From: CAZBRS01 sp964494475
GTDB lineage: Bacteria > Myxococcota_A > UBA9042 > CAZBRS01
Assembly: GCA_964494475.1 (NCBI GenBank)
Contig: CAZBRS010000051.1
Span: 1-40,019, forward strand
Length of the DNA stretch: 40,019 nucleotides
Direction of reading: 5' to 3'
Position 1 is the stretch's first letter. Every line of letters starts with the position of its first letter. The translations under genes were made by a program, and so were the position numbers. Below are positions 9,259 through 16,369 of the stretch, piece after piece. A model generated the notes under the pieces. The model searched no databases. It had not been told where the DNA came from and worked only from the letters and a program-made list of their open reading frames with translations.

Positions 9259-10205
9259 TGGGTCGATGGAGAGGGGGCCAGGGGGTGAGGTCGCCGTGGC
9301 GCTTGCTGCCGCTTCTGGTTCTCGCCTTCGCGTGCGACCGACCCGTCGCGCCCTCGCAGGCCGCCGGGCCCGGCGCGGTGGGCTCATCGTCGGCCGCGGC
9401 CCTCGAGGTGAACGGCCTCGTCCTCACCCACGCCGAGGTCGACCGTCGGGTCCCTGCGGGCGGTGCGACCGCCGCTCGCCGCCAGGCGATCGAAGGCCTC
9501 GTCGACGTGCTGCTGGCGGCCTCCGAGGCCCATACGCTCGAGCCCTATCGCGCGCTCCCGCCGATCGAGGCCGGCGAGCGCTTCCTCGACGAGCACTTCG
9601 CGCCCGAGCGCTTCTGCGCCGCGCTGCCCGAGAGCGAGTTGAAGGCCTGGTACCGCGCGCACCGGACCCGTTACGTGCACCCCGATCATCACGCGGTGGG
9701 CGCCCTCCGGGCCACGTCGATCGAGCCAACGGCCGAGCTGGGGGGGCTGCTCGAGGCCGCGCTCGCCGACGCGCTCGCCGACGACGAGCGCTGCGGCGCT
9801 GACGCCTTCGAGGCGGCGGCAGCGCGCTGGGAGGCCGTGGCGACAACCGTCGGCGCCCTCCCGACCGCCGAGCTGTGGACGTTCTTCGTCCAGCCGGAGC
9901 ACCCCGAGCGCACCCCTCCGATCCGCTGGCATCCCGAAGACACCGCGGCCGTGGTGGCCTTGGTCGCGGGTCAGCGCACGCCGGTGCTGGTCGACGACGA
10001 CGGCGTGCGCCTCTACCTGAAGCTCGAGGGCAACCCCGCCCGCCGGCGCGACCTCTCCGAGCGGGAGGTGCGCGACGACGTGCGCCGCCAGGCCTGCGCC
10101 GGGCACCTGACCGAGGCCCGGCGCCGCTGGCTCGACGATCTGCGCAAGAACGCCCGAATCGTGGTGTCGCCGGATGTCGGCGTCAGTTCGGAGCCGAGCC
10201 GCTGA
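9258..10205 (+). CDS. SurA/PpiC-like periplasmic lipoprotein with reduced parvulin region
   Basis: The 315-residue product has a type II signal peptide (LLPLLVLAFAC, lipid-accepting Cys26 followed by Asp). After it comes a segment typical of SurA/PpiC N-terminal chaperone domains: ALEVNGLVLTHAEVDRRV, then RRQAIEGLVDVLLAASEA. ELKAWYRAHRTRYVHPDHH matches the linker before the parvulin domain, and VRLYLKLEGNPARRRDLSEREVRDDVRRQ resembles the end of such proteins. The central parvulin signature (GDLG-type loop) is not visible, so prolyl-isomerase activity is doubtful and a chaperone role more likely. ATG 9258 overlaps the previous stop by one base (TGATG); GTG 9285 after AGGGGG is an alternative start. 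Acidic-Asp +2 lipoproteins are often inner-membrane retained in E. coli, but that rule may not hold here. Confidence 0.75.
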   Translation: MGRWRGGQGVRSPWRLLPLLVLAFACDRPVAPSQAAGPGAVGSSSAAALEVNGLVLTHAEVDRRVPAGGATAARRQAIEGLVDVLLAASEAHTLEPYRALPPIEAGERFLDEHFAPERFCAALPESELKAWYRAHRTRYVHPDHHAVGALRATSIEPTAELGGLLEAALADALADDERCGADAFEAAAARWEAVATTVGALPTAELWTFFVQPEHPERTPPIRWHPEDTAAVVALVAGQRTPVLVDDDGVRLYLKLEGNPARRRDLSEREVRDDVRRQACAGHLTEARRRWLDDLRKNARIVVSPDVGVSSEPSR

Positions 10206-10878
10206 CGTCGGGGCGAGGGTCGTCGCCCTCCAGGTGATCGCGCAGGCTGACCGGCAGGCTGAGGTACAGGTAGTCGAGCTCGCGCTCGGCGAGCTCGACG
10301 CCCTCGAGGTGGCGGCAGGCCTCGGGGTGCCGGCGCAACCAGAGCGCCGCCTGGCTCACGATCATGGCCGTGGCCACCGAGATGTTGAAGCTCTGGCTGA
10401 ACCCGGCCATGGGGATGCGGAAGGCGCCGTCGGCCAGCGCGGCCAGCCCGGGCGTGACGCCGTCCTTCTCGTTGCCCATCACGACCGCCGTGGGGATCGA
10501 CCAGTCGAGGTCGTCGAGGGTGTCGGGGGCGTCCATGCGCGTGACCAGCAGGCGGTAGCCGAGCGCGCGCGTGTCGGCCACGCACGCTTCGACCGACGGG
10601 TGCCGGCGCACGTCGAGCCACTTGTGGGCGCCCTGGGTCACTTGCGAGCGCGGCTCGTACGTGGAGTTCGCCTCGATCACGAACACGCGGTGGAGACCGA
10701 GGCCCTCCACGGTGCGGAGCACGGCGCCGATGTTGTGGGGGTCCCACACGTCCTCGAGCACCACGGCCGGGCTGTTCAGGCGCTGGCGAAGGACGCCGAG
10801 CAGCTTTTCGCGCCGGTCGGGCCGGATCATGCCTTCGAGGGTGGGGCGATCGAAGCCGCCGCGGCGATCATCGGGCAC
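10183..10878 (-). CDS. trmH: TrmH-family tRNA 2'-O-methyltransferase
   Basis: SPOUT-class methyltransferase, probably methylating the ribose of G18 in tRNA. The 231-residue protein resembles TrmH along its length. RREKLLGVLRQRL opens the N-terminal arm and VVLEDVWDPHNIGAVLRTVEGLGLHRVFVIEA is motif 1. The trefoil-knot motifs are VVMGNEKDGVTPGLAALAD and RIPMAGFSQSFNISVATAMIV. It starts with GTG at 10878, inside the end of the nitroreductase gene (11-bp overlap), so it is the last gene of a four-gene minus operon. Its 3' end overlaps the convergent lipoprotein gene by 23 bp. Family assignment is strong; G18 specificity is by homology. Confidence 0.88.
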   Translation of the reverse strand: MPDDRRGGFDRPTLEGMIRPDRREKLLGVLRQRLNSPAVVLEDVWDPHNIGAVLRTVEGLGLHRVFVIEANSTYEPRSQVTQGAHKWLDVRRHPSVEACVADTRALGYRLLVTRMDAPDTLDDLDWSIPTAVVMGNEKDGVTPGLAALADGAFRIPMAGFSQSFNISVATAMIVSQAALWLRRHPEACRHLEGVELAERELDYLYLSLPVSLRDHLEGDDPRPDVSGSAPN

Positions 10879-11377
10879 GGTAGTGGTCCCAGTGCAGGAT
10901 CTCGTTGATGGGGCGTCGCTCGCGCACCTTGCGGGGGGCGTCGGGAGCCTCGCGCCCGATGGCCACGATGGCGACGAGCCTCCAGTCGTCGGGCACCTCG
11001 AGGCGCGCCAGCAGGCGGCCCGAGTAGTCCTTCTTGTCCCCGGCGATCCAGCAGCTCGCGTAGCCGAGCGCCGTGGCGGCCAGCAGGATGTTCTCGGTGG
11101 CGGCCGCCCCGTCTTCGAGGAAGTACTTCACGTCGCGCGACACGACCACGATCAGCGCGCCGGCGTTCACGGCGAAGCCCCCGTTGTCGGTGACCTCGGC
11201 CACCTCGCGGATGGCCTTCGGATCGTCGATCACCACGTACTCGACGGGCTGCTCGTTGCGACCCGACGGGGCCCAGCGCCCACAGTCGACGAGCTGCACC
11301 AGCGCGTCCTTCGGGATGGGCTGGTGCTCGAACACGCGCGTGCTGTGCCGCGCGAGGATGGCGTCGGTCAGGTTCAT
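10868..11377 (-). CDS. Small nitroreductase-family FMN oxidoreductase
   Basis: The 169-residue protein has the nitroreductase fold signature RHSTRVFEHQPIPKDALVQLVDCGRWAPSGRNEQPVEYVVI, where the RHS/R and PSGRN segments bind FMN phosphate. It also has GAAATENILLAATALGYASCWIAG and VAIVAIGREAPDAPRKVRERRPINEIL. Members are homodimeric NAD(P)H-dependent flavoproteins acting on nitro compounds, quinones or other small electrophiles; the substrate cannot be read from sequence. ATG at 11377 follows GGAGGAGG and overlaps the TPR gene stop (ATGA). Its 3' end overlaps trmH. Confidence 0.9.
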   Translation of the reverse strand: MNLTDAILARHSTRVFEHQPIPKDALVQLVDCGRWAPSGRNEQPVEYVVIDDPKAIREVAEVTDNGGFAVNAGALIVVVSRDVKYFLEDGAAATENILLAATALGYASCWIAGDKKDYSGRLLARLEVPDDWRLVAIVAIGREAPDAPRKVRERRPINEILHWDHYRAR

Positions 11378-12522
11378 GCGTTCCTCCTCCCGGGGACCAC
11401 CAGGCCCTTGGCGACCAGTACGCGGAAGCGGTCGCGGGCCTGCTCGATGCGCCCTTCGTTCAAGAGGCCGAGCACCTCGTGCACGGCCACGTCGGCCTCG
11501 TTGGCGCCGACGGCGCGGGCCCGCTCGAGCAGGCTGCGCACGAGCCCCGCTGGAGGGGTCTTGGGCCGCGACAGCAGCAGGAACGCCAGGTTCAGGAGCG
11601 CGGGCGCCGGATCGTCGGCGCCCTGGAGGGCGCGCTCGAGCAGCGCGACCGCGTCGTCGTGGCGACCGTCGATCCAGCGGGCCACGCCCTCCTGCAACCG
11701 CAAGGTCGCGGTCTGTTCGGGTGACAGGCCCAGGCGGGCGGCGCGCTCGAGCAGGGCCGTGGCGTCGGCGCGCTCGTCGGCGGCGAGCATCAGCCGAGCC
11801 GCCCAGAGCAGGTCGTCGGCGTCGGCGTCGTCGCGCGTGAGGCGCGCCTCGATCAGGCGCCGCAGGCGCGCCACGTCGCCCAGCAGGAGCACCAGCCGCG
11901 CGGCCAGCGCGAAGGCCTCGGGGCCCGCCAGGTCGGAGATCGTGGCCAACTCCTCGAGCATGGTCGCGCCGGCCTCGAGCTCGCCCGTGGCCAGGCTGCG
12001 GCGGGCGATGCGGCGGAGCGGCTCGGCGTTGAACGGCGCGCGCTGGAAGGCGGACAGCCACGCGTTGTGGGCGCGGGCTCCGTCGCCCGCGTGATCGTAG
12101 AGGTCGCCCTTCAGCAGGCAGGTCTCGGCGTTCGCCGTGCAGGGCGAGGCCTCGAGCAGGGCGATGGCTTCGGCCTCGCGACCGGCGGCGGCCAGCGCCT
12201 TGGCCAGCAGCAGCCGATAGTCTGCGTCGTCTTCGGCCTCGAAGGCCTGGCGGGCGGCGTCGACGGCGCCCTCGGGGTGGCCCCACGCCAGGTGGATGCG
12301 CGCGCGGCACGCGTGCCATTCGGGGGGGGTGAAGCCGGCCTCCTCGAGCTTCAGGAGCGTCTCGAGCGCGCGGTTGGCGCGGCCCTTGGCGAAGAGGATC
12401 TCGGCCTGCAGCAGCAGCGCCTTCTGGCGATCTTCGGTTTGCACGCGCTCGACCAGGTGGCGGGCGCGATCGAAGCGCTGGAGCGCGAGCTCCTCGTGGA
12501 GATGGCGAACATCGGGGTCCAA
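11374..12522 (-). CDS. Tetratricopeptide-repeat protein
   Basis: A cytoplasmic-looking, almost wholly helical protein (about 382 residues) built of TPR-like units. Examples are RQKALLLQAEILFAKGRANRALETLLKLEEAGF, EWHACRARIHLAWGHPEGAVDAARQAF and DYRLLLAKALAAAGREAEAIALLEA. It also has TLRLQEGVARWIDGRHDDAVALLERAL. TPR arrays mediate protein-protein contacts; the partner is unknown. The start is uncertain. TTG at 12522 lies 10 bp after the upstream stop with GAGG before it. ATG at 12618 would add 32 low-complexity residues but overlap the upstream gene by 86 bp. No signal peptide is seen. It overlaps the nitroreductase start by 4 bp, so the two are probably coupled. Confidence 0.8.
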   Translation of the reverse strand: MDPDVRHLHEELALQRFDRARHLVERVQTEDRQKALLLQAEILFAKGRANRALETLLKLEEAGFTPPEWHACRARIHLAWGHPEGAVDAARQAFEAEDDADYRLLLAKALAAAGREAEAIALLEASPCTANAETCLLKGDLYDHAGDGARAHNAWLSAFQRAPFNAEPLRRIARRSLATGELEAGATMLEELATISDLAGPEAFALAARLVLLLGDVARLRRLIEARLTRDDADADDLLWAARLMLAADERADATALLERAARLGLSPEQTATLRLQEGVARWIDGRHDDAVALLERALQGADDPAPALLNLAFLLLSRPKTPPAGLVRSLLERARAVGANEADVAVHEVLGLLNEGRIEQARDRFRVLVAKGLVVPGRRNA

Positions 12523-12532
12523 GGGAGCCTCG

Positions 12533-13213
12533 TCAGGTTCGGGGCGCGGGGCCAGGATCGTCCGTGGGAGCCCGCCGATGGCGCTCGGCCCACGCCCGAA
12601 CCTTGTCGATTTCGTCATACACCCACTCGACGCCGTTCTCCAGCGCGAAGTGGACGAGCCCGGCGACCTCTGCCGTGCCGACGTCGACCCGGCGGCCGTT
12701 GCCGCCGAGCGCGAGCTCGACCGAGCCCGAGAACGCGCCGTGCGAGGTGGCCCGCACGGGGCGGAAGCCGCGGTCGAGGGCGCCCACGGCGCGGTCGTTG
12801 GCCAGGGGGTGGTCGGCCGCGGTGCCCAGCGCCTCGCCGACCGACAGCAGGCCGGGCGCCCGCGTCTTCAGGCCGTCGACCAGTCGGCGCTCGCGAGCCT
12901 TGCGCCGTCGCTCGGCCTCGGAGTCGAACAGGTCGAGAGGGGCTCCGCCCGCCAGCACGCTGCCCGCCGGGGCCAGGTCGGCCAGCACTCCCGGCAGGGG
13001 CATGGTGGCCCGGAGCGCGCCACCGTCGGGGGTGAGCCCCCAGGCCGCCGCGTCGTCGTGGGCCGCGAAGCCCAGGGCGCCGCGCGCCTGCTGGAACCCG
13101 CCCCGCGTGCCCTGCCGCAACCGGTCGGCGCGCGGCGAAAGGCCGGCGCGGGGCTCGGAGCGCGCCTCGGGTTTTCCCGGCGCCTGCTTGGTACGATCGC
13201 GGTCGAAGTCCAC
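12533..13213 (-). CDS. Hypothetical protein, first gene of the TPR/nitroreductase/trmH operon
   Basis: The 226-residue product is not recognised. It starts with GTG at 13213 and a basic, disordered-looking N-terminus (about 40 residues, Arg/Pro/Lys-rich). A region with short hydrophobic strands (MPLPGVLADLAPAGSVLAGG) is followed by a charged helix (SEAERRRKARERRLVDGLKT). The C-terminal part looks folded: SGSVELALGGNGRRVDVGTAEVAGLV, then HFALENGVEWVYDEIDKVRAWA. No signal peptide or membrane segment is visible. A good promoter lies 36 bp upstream, and the gene is packed against the TPR gene, so it is probably genuinely expressed. Function unknown. Confidence 0.65.
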   Translation of the reverse strand: MDFDRDRTKQAPGKPEARSEPRAGLSPRADRLRQGTRGGFQQARGALGFAAHDDAAAWGLTPDGGALRATMPLPGVLADLAPAGSVLAGGAPLDLFDSEAERRRKARERRLVDGLKTRAPGLLSVGEALGTAADHPLANDRAVGALDRGFRPVRATSHGAFSGSVELALGGNGRRVDVGTAEVAGLVHFALENGVEWVYDEIDKVRAWAERHRRAPTDDPGPAPRT

Positions 13214-13248
13214 GCGCCACTCTCGACGGGTCGGTTCGCGGTCGCCCC

Positions 13249-13277
13249 AGTATAGGCAGAAACGAACGCCGCTTCAA
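13249..13277 (-). promoter_or_regulatory. Sigma-70 promoter of the 13213-10183 operon
   Basis: On the minus strand TTGAAG (13277-13272) and TATACT (13254-13249) are separated by exactly 17 nt. The -10 matches five of six consensus bases and the -35 four. It lies about 36 bp upstream of the GTG start at 13213. Confidence 0.6.
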
Positions 13278-13306
13278 ACGGGGAGCGGAGGTCGCGTCGA
13301 CCGCGG

Positions 13307-13363
13307 CCGGCTGATCTCGCTTGCCCTGAGGGGGTGGGGGTTTCCGGGCGGCGGATCAGCCGG
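13307..13363. repeat. Perfect 10-bp inverted repeat with 37-nt spacer
   Basis: CCGGCTGATC (13307-13316) and GATCAGCCGG (13354-13363) are perfect reverse complements around a 37-nt GC-rich spacer. The structure starts 22 bp past the Fe-S oxidoreductase stop (13386, minus strand) and precedes the next operon's promoter. No T-run follows in either direction, so it is not a classic intrinsic terminator. A transcript-end hairpin or a protein-binding site are both possible. Confidence 0.6.
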
Positions 13364-13385
13364 TCGCGGGACGCTTGGAACCGTT

Positions 13386-15431
13386 TCAGGCGCTCGCAGT
13401 CGAGGCCTTGGCGTCCTCGTTCTTCGCCTGCTCGGCCGGCAGGCTCTCGAGCACCAGCGACGCGATATCGATCACCTCGATCTCGTCGGTCAGGTCGCGC
13501 AGCTTGATCGAGTCGTCGAGCATCTGCTTGCAGTAGGCGCACGCGGTCACGATGGTGTCGGCGCCCGCTTCGGTGGCCTGGTCGACGCGCAGGTTGTTGA
13601 TGCGCTCGCCGGTCTTCAGGTCCATCCAGAAGTGTCCGCCGCCGCCACCGCAGCAGAAGCTCTTCTCGTCGTGGTGGCGCATCTCGGCCAGGTCGATGCC
13701 CGGCAGCGAACTCAGCACCTCGCGCGGCGCCTCGAACATGCGCTGGTAGCGACCGATGTAGCACGGGTCGTGGTACACGGCCTTGCGGGCCACGCCCAGG
13801 CGCGGCTTCAGGTCGCCGGCCCACAGCATCTCGTGCAGGAACTCGCTGTGGTGCACCACGTTGAAGTTGCCACCGAACTGCGGGTACTCGTTCTTCAGCA
13901 CGTTGTAGCAGTGCGGGCAAGAGGTCAGGATGACCTTGAAGCTCCGGCTCTTGATGGCCTCGCACTGCTCGGTCGCGATCTCCTGGAAGAGGCGCTCCTC
14001 GCCGAGCACGCGCGCCGGGTCGCCGCAGCACTTCTCGTCGCCGCCCAGGATGCCGAAGTCGACCCCGCAGCGCTGGAGCAGCTTGCACACGTCCTTGGCG
14101 ATCTTCTGCTTCGTGGGATCGAAGGCGATGCAGCAGCCGATCCAGTAGAGCACGTCGACCGATTCGCCCGGCTTCACGATTCGGACGTCGAGCTGCTTGA
14201 CCCAGGCCAGGCGGTCGCCCTGGGGTCCGAAGGGGTTCCGCTTGTTCTCGAGCAGCTTCAGCGCCTGCTGGGCTTCGGCCGGCATGCGCCCCTGCCACAG
14301 CACCTCGTTGCGGCGGATCTCGATCATCGTGTCGACGTGGTCCACGCACGCGGGGCAGACCTCCATGCACGCCATGCACGTGCGGCAGTGCCAGATGTAC
14401 TCCTCGTCGAAGCCCGTTCCCACCAGGGTCTCGCCGTTGGTCTTGGCGTCGGCCAGGTCCTTGCACTTCGCGATGAACGCGCGCGGGCTGAAGTCGGGGT
14501 AGACCTTGTGCGACGGGCAGATCTCCTCGCAGCGCCCGCACGAGATGCAGGCGTCGAAGTCGAGGCGCTGCTTCCACGTGAAGTCGGCGGGCTTCTCGAG
14601 GCCGATGCGGAAGACCTCCTCGTCGGCGTCCTCGCGGCTCATGAGCTCGATGAGGTTGACGCGGGAGAGCTCACCGCGGGGGCGGAGCTTGGCGAAGAAC
14701 ACGTTGGTCGGCAGCGCCAGCAGGTGCACGAACTTGGTGTAGGGCAGGCAGGCGATCCAGCCCATGGCGAGCACGGTGTGGCCCCACCACAGGCCCTGGT
14801 GCGCCACGGAGCCCGCGTCGGGCGAGAGCCCCCCGAAGAGCAGGCTGGCCAGGTACCCCACGGGCGACAGGCCCACCCACGGGTCGCCGTTCACGGCGAT
14901 GCGCAGCCCCTCGGCCAGGAAGCCTGTGACCACGATGAGCGCGATGAGCACGAGCGGCAGGAGGTCACGCATGGGGGAGTTGGGCAGCGTGTCGGGCTTC
15001 GCGACGGTGCGGCGCCAAAACGCCATACCGATGCCGATGAGCACGAGCACTCCGGCCAGCTCGGAGGCCACCGTGAGGAAGACGTAGAGCCAGCCCTGGA
15101 AGAAGCTGGTGCCGAAGTCGTAGTCCAGGGCCACTACGGCGGTGGTCACGACCAGCACGCCGAACGAGTAGAACACCAGGCTGTGGAAGAGGCCGGGCAG
15201 GCCGGAGCCGCGTACGCGCGTCTGGAGGACGAGCTCCTTGGTGAGCAGCCAGAGCCGGACGCCCCAGTCGCCCAGGCGCTCGTTGCTCGGCTTGCCGCGG
15301 CGCCACTCCCGAACGCGGCGCCACAGTCCGTAGCCGAAGACGCCGAGCGCGACGGCGAAAAGCGCGTACATGGCCCAGGCACCCTCGATGTTCCACATCA
15401 GGGGGCGGGTGGCTTGCGACAGATCGGTCAT
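13386..15431 (-). CDS. Membrane-bound CCG-domain Fe-S oxidoreductase (HdrD/FadF-like, probable ETF:menaquinone oxidoreductase)
   Basis: The 681-residue protein joins an N-terminal membrane part (about 250 residues, five or six hydrophobic helices, NarI/cytochrome-b-like) to a cytoplasmic iron-sulfur part. The latter has two CxxCxxCxxxCP ferredoxin motifs (CISCGRCEEICP near residue 294, CRTCMACMEVCP near 346). Two CCG domains follow: CCGDPAR with SCPHC, and DPCYIGR with CCGGGGG and CAYC. This layout is known from HdrD-related proteins, Bacillus FadF and the proposed EMO enzymes that pass electrons from ETF to menaquinone. The latter role fits an aerobic or versatile delta-type bacterium but is inferred; no etfAB genes are in the window. 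The gene is 39 bp downstream of the recombinase-like gene, with a sigma-54 promoter ahead of both. Confidence 0.85.
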   Translation of the reverse strand: MTDLSQATRPLMWNIEGAWAMYALFAVALGVFGYGLWRRVREWRRGKPSNERLGDWGVRLWLLTKELVLQTRVRGSGLPGLFHSLVFYSFGVLVVTTAVVALDYDFGTSFFQGWLYVFLTVASELAGVLVLIGIGMAFWRRTVAKPDTLPNSPMRDLLPLVLIALIVVTGFLAEGLRIAVNGDPWVGLSPVGYLASLLFGGLSPDAGSVAHQGLWWGHTVLAMGWIACLPYTKFVHLLALPTNVFFAKLRPRGELSRVNLIELMSREDADEEVFRIGLEKPADFTWKQRLDFDACISCGRCEEICPSHKVYPDFSPRAFIAKCKDLADAKTNGETLVGTGFDEEYIWHCRTCMACMEVCPACVDHVDTMIEIRRNEVLWQGRMPAEAQQALKLLENKRNPFGPQGDRLAWVKQLDVRIVKPGESVDVLYWIGCCIAFDPTKQKIAKDVCKLLQRCGVDFGILGGDEKCCGDPARVLGEERLFQEIATEQCEAIKSRSFKVILTSCPHCYNVLKNEYPQFGGNFNVVHHSEFLHEMLWAGDLKPRLGVARKAVYHDPCYIGRYQRMFEAPREVLSSLPGIDLAEMRHHDEKSFCCGGGGGHFWMDLKTGERINNLRVDQATEAGADTIVTACAYCKQMLDDSIKLRDLTDEIEVIDIASLVLESLPAEQAKNEDAKASTASA

Positions 15432-15470
15432 GGAAGCCTCCGAGGCCGCGATCGCGGCGGGGAGCGTGGC

Positions 15471-15956
15471 CTACGCGGCGACCGAGCGCTTGATGCCCAG
15501 GAAGTGCAGGTGGGCGGGGCGGCGCACGCGCGCGCCTTCGGTCGCGGTCTCGATGACCTCGACCGCGCGGCCTTCGCGGGGCATCAGGCCGCCGGTCGTG
15601 TAGTGGTGCCGCGCCATCTGGCTCACGCAGTCCCACAGGGTCGTGGCCGACTCGAGGCGCGCGCCCTTCTGCTCGAAGCGGGCCATCACGTCGCGCAGCT
15701 CCTTCCAGTTGCGGCTGAAGCACCAGACGCGCTCGACGAGCACGGAGGTGGCGCCGCTCGCGTCGGCCAGCAGGGCCTTCAGGCCCGGACGGTCGAAGAG
15801 CGACTCGGCGTAGATCCCGTCCTCGTACCAGGCGGTGATCTCGATGCCGTTCTCGGCCGCGTAGGCCGCGATCTTCTTCTTCTGGTCCGCGCAGCTGATG
15901 ACCTCGCCCGTGGTGCCCAGGATCACGTCGCTCACGTACGCCGTCGCCTTCTTCAT
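15471..15956 (-). CDS. Degenerate serine-recombinase N-terminal-domain protein
   Basis: The 161-residue protein resembles the catalytic domain of serine recombinases: ATAYVSD (Ser9), ADQKKKIAAYAAENGIEITAWYEDG, SLFDRPGLKALLADA, and VERVWCFSRNWKELRDVMARFEQKGARLESA. Key residues deviate. The arginine usually two residues before the catalytic Ser is absent. The DR of the canonical KLDRLSR segment is replaced by Trp-Cys (78-79), and only the later Arg82 is kept. There is no zinc-ribbon, HTH or coiled-coil DNA-binding tail; the last 55 residues are short and basic. Strand exchange is therefore unlikely, and a regulatory or scaffolding role is possible. ATG 15956 is preferred (GGGAGG six nt upstream) over ATG 15962, which abuts the Shine-Dalgarno. 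Co-transcribed with the Fe-S oxidoreductase. Confidence 0.75.
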   Translation of the reverse strand: MKKATAYVSDVILGTTGEVISCADQKKKIAAYAAENGIEITAWYEDGIYAESLFDRPGLKALLADASGATSVLVERVWCFSRNWKELRDVMARFEQKGARLESATTLWDCVSQMARHHYTTGGLMPREGRAVEVIETATEGARVRRPAHLHFLGIKRSVAA

Positions 15957-16041
15957 GATCATCCTCCCGCGTTGGGGTCCGTTTCTCGTTTCATCCTTCG
16001 AGCGCCCCGGCCTTCCGTTCACGCTCGACGCTGAGCACTAG

Positions 16042-16058
16042 AGCAAGGCGCGTGCCAA
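16042..16058 (-). promoter_or_regulatory. Sigma-54 (-24/-12) promoter facing the recombinase-like/Fe-S operon
   Basis: The minus strand reads TTGGCACG, four bases, then TTGCT (16058 down to 16042), matching the known RpoN consensus TTGGCACG-N4-TTGCW with the GG and GC at correct spacing. The start would fall near 16031, leaving a leader of about 75 nt before ATG 15956. The regulator encoded at 18232 carries the GAFTGA sigma-54 contact motif. Confidence 0.8.
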
Positions 16059-16292
16059 GTCTCCCCACAGTGGGAGAAAATCGTTTCAAAACAACACGTA
16101 ACGTGGTCGCACGCGGTCTCTGGCGCGATGCGGCGGCAGACCGGTGTATGAGAAATCTACACGCTGACGTTTCGGCCCGCGCGGTGGTCAATCGCAGTGT
16201 TTGCGTGGATTTGCGGCCGAGACGCGGGCTCCTGGACCCGTTGCGCCGGGCCATCGAGGCCCGCTTTGCGGTGTATACGAACGTCATACGAT

Positions 16293-16322
16293 TTGACGCA
16301 TCGCCTGTCGTGGTGCTAGTCT
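16293..16322 (+). promoter_or_regulatory. Sigma-70-like promoter of the kinase/regulator operon
   Basis: TTGACG (16293-16298, five of six) and TAGTCT (16317-16322) are separated by 18 nt, ending 47 bp before the kinase ATG. The ATACGA repeats lie immediately upstream of the -35, so the regulator could also act here. Confidence 0.5.
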
Positions 16323-16369
16323 GAGCTCGCTCGAGACCCCGAAACCCCTCCGGGAGCGGGAGCCAACGT

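Larger units (their letters stand above)
15957..16369. other. Divergent intergenic regulatory region
   Basis: This 413-bp stretch has no convincing gene; a 90-codon frame at 16052-16324 lacks recognisable features. It is markedly less GC-rich than its flanks. It contains a minus-strand sigma-54 promoter (16042-16058) and a plus-strand sigma-70-like promoter (16293-16322). Symmetric elements are CCCAC-A-GTGGG (16064-16074), CACGT-A-ACGTG (16095-16105) and GTGTA-N9-TACAC near 16145. Two ATACGA direct repeats lie 11 bp apart (about 16275-16291). These are candidate sites for the adjacent NtrC-type regulator. Confidence 0.6.

Noticed and set aside
15471..15956. Functional resolvase or invertase with recombination sites
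   Set aside because: Key catalytic residues and the DNA-binding domain are absent, and no matching inverted or direct site pair was seen around it.
12564..16034. 1156-codon plus-strand frame opposite the Fe-S oxidoreductase operon
   Set aside because: Antisense shadow; the minus-strand genes carry CCG and ferredoxin motifs and start sites.
16052..16324. 90-codon plus-strand frame in the divergent intergenic region
   Set aside because: No Shine-Dalgarno, no family features, and it runs across the sigma-54 and sigma-70 promoter elements.
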